Positions 24,520 to 35,689 of a stretch of DNA of 64,000 nucleotides are shown in pieces; the stretch's first letter is position 1; every line of letters starts with the position of its first letter. The notes below the pieces were generated by a model, which did not search any database, was not told the origin of the DNA, and saw only the letters and a list, made by a program, of their open reading frames with translations. Source of the DNA: Cryptomeria japonica. Taxonomy: Eukaryota > Streptophyta > Pinopsida > Cupressales > Cupressaceae. Position numbers and translations under genes: made by a program. Location: positions 571,225,152 to 571,289,151 of the forward strand of contig NC_081410.1 of assembly GCF_030272615.1 (NCBI RefSeq), in the 5' to 3' direction.

Positions 24520-27500
24520 CTAGTCTAGCACGTCATCTACCCCCCGATCTTGCTGATCAATGTTTCGGGAAGGCAGGGAACACGCTAGAGGAGGAACATC
24601 CAACACAGCAGATGGAGCTATCACAAGATCCAAACAAGGGCTATGTTCATGTTCCAAGCCACGTTGTTCTTGTCTAGGAGCTAGGATAAGTGCTTTAGAA
24701 AATTCGTTAGATAAATGGTTATCAACATCAACAAGTTCATATTCACTATCAGAAGCAAGAGAAGTAAAATTTTCATCATGAATAACATTTTCATCTATAT
24801 CATCATTAAGATTTATAAAAATAGGATCTTTCACTCGCACAGGATCAAAATCATCATGCATCTTATGTTTAGGAGATTTTGGAGAAGATGGAATAATGCT
24901 TGTTGAAGGTGTTTTTGGGGATTGCAAAGTTTGAGAAGCAGCTGCTTGAGCTCTAAGACGACGCTTTCATCAGCGATCACGTGTAGAATGATTTCGTCTA
25001 GTCTTAGTAGGAAGTTGAGAAGATTGAGGAGGAGGAATGTTCTCATCCTTATCACTTGGGTGTTTAGGTTGTGGTCTCTTAGGTTGGATAATAGGAGAAG
25101 AAGGAGGTCTCTTCTCTCTATAAAAAGAAGGAGGAGGAACTGCTCCGTATAAAGGAGGAATATTTGGTTTAGGAAGGAGACCAAGTCCATCATGACGAGG
25201 AGGTATAGGTCTACTTTTAGAAAGTTTATTAGGGATAGACATAGTCACATCCATGGGAATGGGTTGGGAATCTTCTTGAGGAAAGACATTAGTTTTATCT
25301 TTCAAAGGAAGAACTTCCTTCTCAAGAATGATAGGAATATCAAGTTTGGGTGTTCTAGGTTCACTTAGAGATAAGATCATATCTGTTTTCCACTTTTGAT
25401 AACATTTGAAAAGATGATCACTTCGCGGTGGAAGAGATTGGAATTGTTTAGGCCAAAAATAATCAATAGGAACGCTAGAAGTTCTTTCAGCTAGTTTAAA
25501 GAGACTATGATTGACAGTAACAACTTCACCATTATGGGGAAATTTCAAACACTTGTGAATAGGAGAAGCAATAGCTTTCATGGAAGACAGCCAAGGATAG
25601 CCAAGCTTCACACGAAATTGTTCGGATGAAGGAATAATAGCAAAGTTCACATCAAGGGATTTGTTATGGACCTCAATAGGTAATGTAATAGAACCAATTG
25701 CAGGAGAAGAAAATGCATCAAATAATTTCACAATCACATCTGTTTTGTCATAGATCACTTGGTTCAATTGCAAAGTAAAAAGAAATTCTTCAGTAATAAC
25801 ATTAACCATGCAAGAAGGGTCAATAAGCACTCCACGGCAAGGTGCATTCTTGACTTTTGCAACTATATATAAAGGACCATCAGGTGCCCTGATAATTTCA
25901 CTAGAATCAAATGTGATGGAAGGTTCTTCAGGGTTTTCTTGCTGCTCTACAAAGTTAATCACATTCGGAGTCATAGACACAAGACCATCAGATGAGAAAG
26001 AAGAATCATTAGCCTCAATCGCATTAGAGGTATGAGAAGGTAATGGATCAGTAAAAATCTGAAGATTTTGGTTAGGAGGAGCTACAGATGTATTGCCTTT
26101 ATCATTCACTCCAGAAACAAAGATAGTATTATTATCAATCAAATCTTTAATTTTACCCTTTAAAGCAAAACATTTTTCAGTATCATGCCCAGGTTGACGA
26201 TGAAATTGACAAAAAGATTTGTTATCAAAATAGGGTGAATTAATCTTTGCAGGATCTATTTGCCTTATAGGAGGAAGAGTAAGCACATTTTGTTCTAATA
26301 ACTTATTCATAATACTATGCAATGATTCATTCAAAGGAGTAAACTTTCTTTCTTTCTTGAAAAACTTAGAAATAGGAGGCACACCTGATGCTGCATTCAC
26401 ATTGTTGTTGATGATGTTTTCATTGAATTTAACGGACTCTCTGTTCAGTTTAAACTTCCCAAATGGTTGTTGACTACTATCACCCTTATCACTCGGAGCC
26501 ATAGGATGTGATTGTTCCATTTGACTCACAGTCAGTTGATAATTGTGAAGAGTTACACACAACTATTGGAAACAAGTAAACTCAAAAAACAGAAGTTTAT
26601 CTCGAATATCTTTTTGTAAATTAGAAATAAAGATTCTTTGAATATCATTGTCAGGCACTGGAAAAGAAATTTGAGCATACAAATGCTTATATCTACCAAT
26701 GAAATCAGTCACTTTTTCTTTTACACCTTGTTTACAATGCATTAAATCAATCAAAGTAACTTTAGGACTTATATTGTTTTGAAATTGTTGAATAAAAGCA
26801 TTTGCAAGTTGTTCGAAAGAAGTAATAGAATAGGAAGGCAATGAGCAATACCATTATAGAGCCTTGTCTCTTAATGTTCTAGTAAACAATTTTGCAAGCA
26901 ACCTTTGGTCATAAGCAAAATCAGTACATATTGTTTGAAAAGTCTTAACATGTGTTAGAGGATCACCCTTACCATTGTAAAGCTCCAAATGCAGAATTTC
27001 AACATGTTTAGGGGGAATAGCTCGAACAATGTCAAGAGAAAGTGGGCTCGCAACATCAAATGTGGGCATACTAAACTTAGATTGATTCATAGAGGCAATT
27101 TGTTGCTGTAAAGAAGAGACAGTTTGTGCAAGATTGTTAATGATCGCTTCAGTCGAAGAGTTAGATTGTGATGGAGGTGTTATGTTATTGAAAGAAGGTA
27201 GAGAGTAAGGTGGCGGGACACTATGATAGTTAGTCATAGGAGATGATTGGAAAGGAGGAGCACTACAAGGAGGAATGGAATGATTAAATGAATTGCCCCC
27301 TTGCGCCAGGTTCATTTGCGGAGATGTAATAGGAACACTCATTGAAGGAATGAATGAAGAATTTTGATTGAATGAAGGAAGAGGGTTTATTGAAGAGGAA
27401 GGATTGCCCCCATGACTAGTGATCATAGGGGGAATGTCTTGTATAGAAGTGGTCATTATGTTTGATGTAAAAGTAGGTATACTAGCAATAGAAGTTGTCA

Positions 27501-27930
27501 AAGGGATAGAATGATTGACTTGAGTAGGAGGTTGTGTATAACCCAAAGTTTCAACACAACTCTTTATAGGCATCACATTCGAATCCACAATGTGTGCAAT
27601 ACCATGCAAAATATCAATTCCATTTTTATCACTTTGAAGCATACGTTTTAGACCCTCAATTAAAGGAAGAGCTTGACTATCAGGGTATTCTTGAGACATC
27701 CATTGTCGAAAATCATCAAATTGGTTATCCAATTTCAAAAGTTGTTCTTCAGAAACCTCATGGAGAGCTTCTTCATCATTAAGAGGATTAGAGGAATTAC
27801 CCATGTCCTCATTAAAAAGGCCATTCAAATTAGGTTCCATCTCCTCAGTAATTAAACCTTGGAAAGACTTAATTCTAAGGCTTCGTCTAACGGGAATAGT
27901 GTAAGTAGGGCTTATTGTTGTAAAACTCAT
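24520..27930 (-). pseudogene. Gag-protease polyprotein of the non-autonomous element
   Basis: One continuous frame of about 1136 codons, cut by three stops (26854-26856, 26563-26565, 24970-24972) with no frameshift. Codons 1-300 are a Pro/Ser/Asn-rich head with 'EAIINNLAQTVSSLQQQIAS', a short coiled-coil-like segment. Then comes a retrotransposon Gag core, 'YNGKGDPLTHVKTFQTIC' to 'KEKVTDFIGRYKHLY'. An unusual zinc finger, C-x2-H-x4-H-x4-C, lies at codons 574-587 (about 26172-26211). The retropepsin region has 'GVLIDPSCMVNVITEEF' (codons about 700-717), where DPS replaces the standard D-S/T-G, and 'KLGYPWLSSMKA', like the GRPWL block of Tat/Ogre proteases. A Pro/Lys/Ser-rich tail follows and no RT. 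The three stops fit C-to-T changes. Confidence 0.88.
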
Positions 27931-27969
27931 GCACTAGGGAGAGAGAGAAAATTTTGAATTTTAGAGGTA

Positions 27970-28765
27970 GCAAATTTCAGTAAAATCAGCCAATCTCCTA
28001 GATTTAAGCTGTTAAATACAATCAGGACAATCTCCTGAAATTTCGGAAAAAATGTCCGGGACCGTGGCGAACGGAGTGCACACGGTCCTCGTAACTTTTT
28101 TCGAAATTTGCAGGGATGAAAGTTATGATGATTTTAAAGCTAACCTGAAAAAATTGAGTGATTTTACGATCTGTAGATAGGCCAAATTAAAGTTGCAATC
28201 TCAAAATTGAACCCTACCAAGATTGTCAAAAAATGCAAAATTTTGAATTTTGAAAAAGAGAGGGAAACTAAAATTTTGAATTTTATGATTTTATAGGGAA
28301 TACTAAGAGCAATGCAAGCTTTGAAAATTAAAAATTGACTCAATTTCACACAAAATTCAATTTTGAAAGTGGAAATCAAGGTTGTTGTAATTAAACATTT
28401 AATTTCAAAACTCACAAATTGCAAGAATTTGAATAAAGCACTGAAATTTCGAATGAATGCCAACACACTTTTCAGATTTAGGATAGTAAGAACACAATTT
28501 TGCCACAAAATTTCAATTTCAACAATTTTTGAATGATTAGGAGCCTTAATCCAAGCAATCACTAGACCAACTTTGACTTTAATTTTGAAAGTGTTGTAAT
28601 TGATAAAATCAGCCAAAATTCTGGATTTTAGCAGAAAAATACAGTAAGATCTAACTCCCGAAATTTTGGAAAAAATGTCGGGGACGATGGCGCTCGGGGT
28701 GCACACGGTCCTCGCAACTTTTTTCCAAATTTTCAGGGATGAAAGATATTATCATTTTGTTGCGA
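27970..28765 (-). repeat. Duplicated leader block carrying a hairpin motif
   Basis: About 170 bp at 27975-28140 and 28600-28765 are diverged direct copies: 'aaaatcagccaa', a variable part, 'ccgaaattt.ggaaaaaatgtc', the GC-rich motif (28059-28090 and 28681-28712), then 'aactttttt' and 'ttt.cagggatgaaag'. The GC-rich motif recurs in both LTRs (22881-22915 and 29465-29499). Confidence 0.82.
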
Positions 28766-29090
28766 AATCCAAAGTTACAGCCGATTTGGAGATGTTTTGA
28801 TCAGTGAAATTATCAGTCAAAGGTTGAATCAAGAAGGTTTTAAAAATTAGGGCTTTGACACTTAACCACTTAATTTTCAAAATTAAAGCACAAATATGAA
28901 TTGACAATTTGTAATAGAAGGGTAGATCTGAAACAAGCATTAACCATTAAACATTTCGCAAGCTCAATTACTAAAAAGAAAATTGAGGGTTTTCATGCAA
29001 TTAACCTCTAAAATTTGCAAAAGATCAAACATGGAAATGTAATCAAGGCATTCAATTTTCAGATCTAACCATGAATAATCAGAAAGGATG

Positions 29091-29108
29091 TTCACGTCAG
29101 GTTCACCA
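29091..29108 (-). promoter_or_regulatory. Primer binding site of the Gag-protease element
   Basis: On the minus strand the 5' LTR end (…TTTACA, at 29112) is followed by TTT and then TGGTGAACCTGACGTGAA. Starting with TGG it could pair with a tRNA 3' CCA end. I cannot name the tRNA. Confidence 0.6.
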
Positions 29109-29111
29109 AAA

Positions 29112-30362
29112 TGTAAAGCGGAAAATCGAACCCTAGGTGTTCTCCCCCACTCCAAGGAGAAAGGGGGTCACTAGGATTTACGGTTTTCACTTAGGAGGGA
29201 CTTTACATTCAAAAGAGGGGTTGAAGCCCACAAGATCCAATCCCACACAATGCAAGATTGGATTCTAAATGGGTTTCAAGGGTTGAGACATCAAGGATAC
29301 CCTCTTTTGTAAAGAATGTAGATAGAAGATTGAACTAGGAATGTATGTAGGAGCAAGAAAGATTCGCTTATAAATAGAGATAGGAATATAGGATGAAGCT
29401 GCGGACCTGGAATTAGCATTAAAATATCGAGACGGCACTGTCCTGCAAATTTGAGCAAAAGTTGACGGGACGATGGCGCCCGGCGTGCACACGGTCCTCC
29501 GAAAAATCCGCGAAACGAAGGGGGATCTGTTCATCTCTGCACAAGGATTCCAGATCTTCAATTTCAGCTGCGTACCTGCAACCTACACACAGAAAAGCGA
29601 GGACGATTGGGGGGTTAGGGATTAGGGGTTTGCCCTTAGGTCAAACCCCAGTTTTGGAATTAACCAAGAAATGAGAAATGTTGTAAATGTAAATGATTGT
29701 AATGTAAACAAGTACTTGATACCTTGTTGTAAGAATGTTTGTATTCTTACATGCGAAGGTGTAAATGTTGTTGTATGTTGTATGTTGTATGTGATCTCCT
29801 CTTCAATGGTTGAATCCTTGTCTTGAATGCAACACTTAGCCTTGAATGGAGACTTAGAATGATCAATTGCTTGAAGGAATGCTTGAATGCTTGAATGCTT
29901 GAATGCTTGAGTATCGTTTCCGCATCTTGTACACATATGTCCTTCCTCGTCAAATGGGAGAGGAAATGTAGTTTATATACTTGTCAATTAGGGTTGAAAG
30001 ACTGATTTTTCTGACCTTGGGCCGACCAGGAAACAATATTTCTTGAATTGCAAACTTAAAGACCCGAAGCCCCAAAAGAGACCGGGCCCAAAATAGGGCT
30101 AGGGACCAGGGCGCTGGGCACCATGGTCTTGGGGGACCAAGGCACTGGGCGACCTAGTCCTGAAGGACCAGGGCGCTGGGCGCCATGGTCCCACCTCCAG
30201 GGACAGCAGGGTGCAAGGAGGATAAGGCCAGGGTGCTGAAAAATGCAGTTTTTGATGTGATGAACAAGTTTCGGGGTCTCCATTCAGGTTCAGTGTTGCG
30301 TCGCCATCGTGAAGACCCAAATGCGGTCGAAATTGCAAGTGTCGCAATTTTAGGATGCTACA
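29112..30362 (-). repeat. 5' LTR of the Gag-protease element
   Basis: 1251 bp, matching 22528-23770. It is longer by exactly one 8-bp gaatgctt unit (about 29878-29911). It contains the element promoter: GTTTATATA at 29971-29979 reads TATATAAAC on the minus strand. The triple GC-rich repeat is at 30103-30192. Confidence 0.94.
29971..29979 (-). promoter_or_regulatory. TATA box in the 5' LTR
   Basis: TATATAAAC on the minus strand, in a neighbourhood conserved between the two LTRs. Transcription would begin about 30 bp further along the minus strand, near 29945. Confidence 0.6.
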
Positions 30363-30367
30363 TTTAA

Positions 30368-30572
30368 AAAATTATATTTAAAAAAATATTCTCTCCTCTA
30401 TGGGAATCACATTTTTTAATTTATTTTAAAAATAGTATCTTTTTAGATAAAATATGAGAGATCATCAATAAAAAAATCTATTAATAAAAGTGAAAATAGG
30501 AATATACAATTAAATGAAGTGGCTAAATAACTAAGTTTGAGAGAGATAGCCAATTGTGGAAGAAGTTGAAGC
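30368..30572. other. Short host spacer between two elements
   Basis: AT-rich sequence between the Gag-protease element and the solo LTR. Nothing else is recognised. Confidence 0.5.
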
Positions 30573-30577
30573 ATTGG

Positions 30578-32764
30578 TGTCGGCATTGTGTTGGCATTGT
30601 GTTGTCATTAATGTCAACCGGTATGGGATGACCACTGGTAGATGAGATGTATGTGCAACACTGATATGAAGGAGTACATTATGTGATAGCTTGGATATCA
30701 CCTTGTGTTGCTAAACACTGGTAAAGGTAAAGAAGATGATCATAGAACTCATCAGTACACAAGTTAGCACCAGAGATGGAGAAGTGTTTTGAGTGGTTTC
30801 TTGTGATGAAGAGGAAGAATGTTATCTAAATCACTTCAACACTGAAAGAGCAGAATGAACCGGTATGCTGTAAGGTTATAGAACAGTAGGACTCCCATTG
30901 GGTGAAGAAGTAGTTATCATGATAAGCTATGATTGATTATGAATGTGCTCACATCAGATCACATGAAGAGCATTGCAGGATGCAGAAGACAAGGTGTTAC
31001 TCCATCAAGTAAGTGGAGCTTATCTCCTATTATGCTTTGAGTGCATCCTAGTTTGGAGAGATAAGAATGAAGAGGTATGTGGAGATGCCAGTATAGAGGA
31101 AGTATGAAGTGTTTGTCACCTTCACAAACTAGTTGTGATATGACCAAAGCTAATCAGGGAAAAGGCAAGGCTGAGTAGATGCAAATAGAGGAATTTGACT
31201 TGACTCAAAGAAGATGAAATCTTGAGAGAGATTGATGACATGGTGTCATCAGGAGTGGTAACTGGTATATGAGTCCATCTATTGTATAAGAAAGGTGAAG
31301 TAGTAGAAGATATCTTGGACTTATCTATCTGGAGACCTGTTTGAGAGTTCCATCAACAGTTCAAGATGAGAGCAGATATGACAAGGTAACCGGTAAAGAG
31401 GTTGAGACTGAAAGGGTTAGCAAACCGGCTGAAGTAAGGAACTAGTAGGGTGGTTGTTTGGTGATCCTACTTGGACCGACTTGAAGTGCCTAGCTGGTAG
31501 ATAGTCGACATCGAGTCAACATGGCAAACCCGCGGTTGGATAAAGATAGAATGTACAACAATAGGGTTGTTGTAGGGTTGGTTAGCTTTAATGAAAAGTC
31601 ACTCAAATCATGGGACATGTTGCAGAGGGATTGCAAGGGTTTGAGGCTTGAGGTCTGGAAGATAACTATGAGCCAGCTAAGAGATATTGTGAAGATAGAG
31701 ATGATGAAGGAAACAACCCGACAGATCTTTCATGACTAATCGAAGCATTTGATGTGAAGGTTAAAAAGAAAATTAGTAGGAATGAAGGGCGTGATCAAGG
31801 AGATGTGACTATGGCAAAGATGTGCATTCAAATGTGAGAAAGATCAGATCATGCAAGATTTGATTCGATTTGGTTTGCCTCGAGGATGGTGAGGAAACCC
31901 TAACCACCTGGATTTTGAATTGGCATTTGGCAGGAAATCTAGGCTATAAGTAAAAAGGCCTAAGAGATTGTTTGTTGTTGTTGAAGAGGTGAATATTGTG
32001 TTTTTGCAAAGTGGAAGACTTCTGCAAGTAAGAACAAGATCAACCGAGTGCCTAATGAGCATCTAAGAAGAGAGTGAGAGTGAACCTAGTTGAAGCCTTC
32101 AATTGGTTGGAGAGAAGAACCGGTAGTTCTTACACGAGAAGAGTGTGATACCGATGATGTGTTGAAGGTGAGTTGTAGATCTAGCAAAGAAGAAGTAGGT
32201 GCAGAGTAGGAAGAAGAGTGAGTCGGTAAAGGAGAGAAGATACTTTACCGACAAAGTAAGGTATTTGATAAGGTTGCAAGATTCACCTGTAACATGATAA
32301 AAACTTATGTATTTTAAGTTTGCATTGTGAACACTAAGTTGTAGCTTGGTGCAAGGGTTGATGCTCCTTTGGTTTGTAGCCCATAAAACTAATAGGGGTT
32401 GTAGCTCCTTGGGTTGGTTCTCTAAAGTTAGGGGTTGTAGCTCCTTGGGTTGGTTCCCTAAAGTCAGGTGTTGGTGCCTTAAACTTTGTAACTGTGTTTT
32501 ACTGTGAGGTTGGATTGGAGCAGTAGTCTCCAGCAACATTGCTCACCGAGGTGTTTCCCATCTTGGGTTTTCCTCATATATACTGGTATTATGTGATGTC
32601 TCCTTGTGTGTGTGTGTATTTGAGTTAGTCTCATTACTAACCGGTAAGTCTTCTTTGTGCTTGATTCACAAACCGGTGTCACCCACAAAGGAAAGCCAAA
32701 AGGAAAAGTTTTGAGAACCACTGATTCACCCCTTCCCCCTCTTAGTGGTGCATTGTGTCTAACA
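30578..32764 (+). mobile_element. Probable solo LTR of a SIRE-like copia element
   Basis: 2187 bp starting TGTCGGCATTG and ending GTGTCTAACA (TG...CA). ATTGG precedes it (30573-30577) and follows it (32765-32769). No pol or gag lies on either side, so it looks like an LTR left after recombination. Its style matches large conifer SIRE-type LTRs: recurring ACCGGT/ACCGAG words, a 'cattgatgtcaacc'-like start and a C-rich tail 'caccccttccccctc', as in the element at 56249. TATA-like CTATAAGTA at 31944-31952. Caution: ATTGG is also how a copia primer site begins, so the right-hand copy could be a decayed primer site ('attggtagttag'). Confidence 0.72.
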
Positions 32765-32769
32765 ATTGG

Positions 32770-35689
32770 TAGTTAGTTGAGGAGACAATAATTTCAAAAT
32801 GGAAATGGAGGAAGGAGAAATAGTAGGGGTTTCAAGAAGGATCATGCCAAAATAGAAATCTAAGTGCCATGAAACCCTCTAAGACCCTAGTTGACAAAGA
32901 GTCCCTAGGCTAGTGACTATGAGAGTGTAGGGCATGCATGATATCTAGTACAAAATTGCTAGCCATATTAGTCTGCATAATAGTAAAAATATAAGAAGTT
33001 GTAAGAAAATTATTTAGCATTTCATGAGGGAATAAATCCCAAGTTGAGGTTCATCCATTATATCATCATAGGCAATGACTATAAATAAATAATGCTAGTG
33101 GAAAATCCTAAATTTTTCCATAAGCAATTGTATTTGAGAAGTCTATATCTTATACCAAATCTATATAAATTTAGAAAGAAAGTTCGATTAAATGCATAAG
33201 TATTAAAATATCTCAGTTCCATCTTGAATATCATCATCTAAAATAACTTTGAAGGCCCTTTGTAATAGGGGCTAGTCCATACAAAAAATAGAACAATGCA
33301 TGTGAGAAGTGGGAGTATACAAAAGGCATGTGAACTATTGGTTCTATTTTTTATTTAATTGTGAAATATTCAAGCAACAATAGTAAAGAGATTAGTTTTT
33401 GGTTGATATTTTTCTTGCTACCATTCACAAGTTGAGTTGATGAAAGGCATGGAAGTTTTGATAAGACATGCAAACTATTCTATACCGCACCTTAATAAGT
33501 ATAGTTTCATGAAATGCAATGGTCATGTACACATGTAATAAACCTACTATTAAAATAAACAACATTTTTATTCATCCCTTTCCTAATAATAGTCAACTCA
33601 TGGATTGCATATTTAGGGTCAATCTTTTCTCCAAATTATAATCTTAAAAAATTATAAAGTTGTCCTACGAGTTTATGTTATTGTTTGGAAGGTTTCTATA
33701 TTATTTCTTAATAGTATTCTAGTGACTACACAAAGATTTTCATCATGATATTTGCATTTTATATTTCATACTCATCAAATGCATTGATCTAGAACATCTT
33801 AAGTGATTGTCACTTGTGAAAATGTTATGGCCTTATAATTCTAGCTATTTTCTATCAGATTAGAATAATTAGGGATGCTATAGAATTCTAGCTATTCTCT
33901 ATATATCCATTCCTAAAGACTATCTTATTGGAAATAACCTCTGAGGTTGTATCCTAGGAGGCATTCTTAGATTTTCCTAATTATTTTTTCATTGCTAATA
34001 TTACTAATTTGGAACATTTTGGTTATATTGTAATTTTTGTTCTTGTTGATCTAGAATGTTTAGTGATATGGTTTGGTTCCTATTTACTTGTTGAGCGATA
34101 TTCTGATTTTGGTTGATTTGTAAGTCCTATTGAAGAAGTTGAGCTTATCACTGCATTTCACATTGTATTTATCTATGTCATACAATTATGTCTAGATGTT
34201 GAGAAAACCTTATTTTCATATGTTCTATTTCTAATTCTATAGTAGCTTTGACTACATGGAAGGAAAGTTCCTATTCTTTTTTATCTTCAATTCTTTAAGA
34301 GGTGGTGTGAGGAGTGTCCCTTTAGTCTCTCACACGTGGGTGGGGGAAAATTGATTTTTCACTTCATTTGATGTTAGTTGTCTCACCATACATCCATTAA
34401 CACATCATACACTATTGATCCCTTTTCAAATTGTCTTAAAAATAGAAATTTAGTTTGCAAAAGTATTCATGTAAGCTCTTATTTCTTCAAAATGTTACAT
34501 CACTTCTAACTACTTTTCTAAGTGACCAATTAAGGGAAATATGTTTTTCATTATATTTATCATCTTTTTATATTATTTTTAATTATCTTCTTCATGAATC
34601 TCTCTAAGCTTGAAATTATAACTTTGTATCTAACCATGCCAATGCTCCAGTCAACTCTTGCCAAAAATCCACCCCAAGTTACTTCTTAGTTCACATTACC
34701 CTTTACAAGAAATTTACTTACATGCCACTTGAAAATTTCTTGAAGTTTGGTGCTTCCATTTGTTCACCTTTCTCACAAGTCAAAGTTGCAATAAAGAAGT
34801 TACTCTTAAATCTTGTAGGTTGGTGCTCAATTTGATAGATTTCCTTTTAAAAAAACTTCATATAATGCCAATTAGTGTTGATTGCTTCACCTTTAGTGCT
34901 TTGTTAACAACACTATTTTGATACCATAGTACTAGAGGATATTTTATCCTTTCTCTCAAATGCATTTATTCCAATCTAATGCAACCTGTACCTAACACAC
35001 TTGTTGGAGGATGTTCACACATGCATATCTTCTACCTAACATTATAGTACTAAAAGACACCTACACACTCCCTTTTTTGGTGAAGCAACTCTCTTATGGG
35101 TCACCTATGGTGTCATATGCTCATAAGATTTCTTTATGAGACTTCTATGGATCATTGATATTGCAATTTGCATGATATTTCTATTGTGGGGTTATTGTTT
35201 TGTCTTGTAATAACTCAAGCTCTAATACTATTTAATGTAGTCATACCTAATATGTCTATTCAAAAATTATTCAGCCACACAATCCTAACAAATAGACAAA
35301 CACACACAAAGAAATATTAAGTATACATCAAATGCACAAAAAAATAATATCTTCCATTCTATTCATAATATATATATCAAACCACTAAACATCATTACAA
35401 TAACATCTTTATGTGTAAATGTTGAGAACTATTGTTTATTGTAATATTGAAACGAATGGACAAATCAATTACAAGCTCTGTTAGTTGTACAACTAAACGA
35501 TGGGATTGAAAAATGATGCTGCTTCATTCCAATACATTTTTTAAGAACTTGTACAATATCATACACCATAAATTTGAGCTACTTTTGTGTTTCTTATGAC
35601 TTAAATACAAAAGCAAATGTTATGAGGAAACACGTTTAAGATAACTTTTAATAAGATGAACCACTTCTTTCATTCCTCAGAAATTGTAA
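32770..35689. other. AT-rich intergenic DNA
   Basis: About 2.9 kb to the right of the solo LTR. I see no coding frame, RNA box or terminal repeat I can support. Confidence 0.45.

Larger units (their letters stand above)
22528..30362 (-). mobile_element. Non-autonomous Ty3/gypsy-type element: LTRs plus Gag-protease only
   Basis: A 7835-bp element read on the minus strand. TTTAA flanks both ends (22523-22527 and 30363-30367). The LTRs are 1243 bp (3' LTR, 22528-23770) and 1251 bp (5' LTR, 29112-30362), TG...CA, differing at about 36 sites (about 3%) plus one 8-bp repeat unit. Inside are a primer site, a 1.2-kb leader, one long frame for Gag and aspartic protease (27930 to 24520), a 0.7-kb noncoding 3' part and a polypurine tract. 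No RT, RNase H or integrase motif is present, so it must borrow these from a partner. Gag zinc-finger and protease style point to the Tat/Ogre branch (inference). It resembles the published TR-GAG class in concept. Confidence 0.9.

Noticed and set aside
24560-27855. Plus-strand frames inside the Gag-protease element
   Set aside because: Antisense shadows of the minus-strand Gag-protease frame.
31521-31739. 72-codon plus frame in the solo LTR
   Set aside because: Lies in the U3-like part of an LTR with no gag or pol similarity; likely chance.
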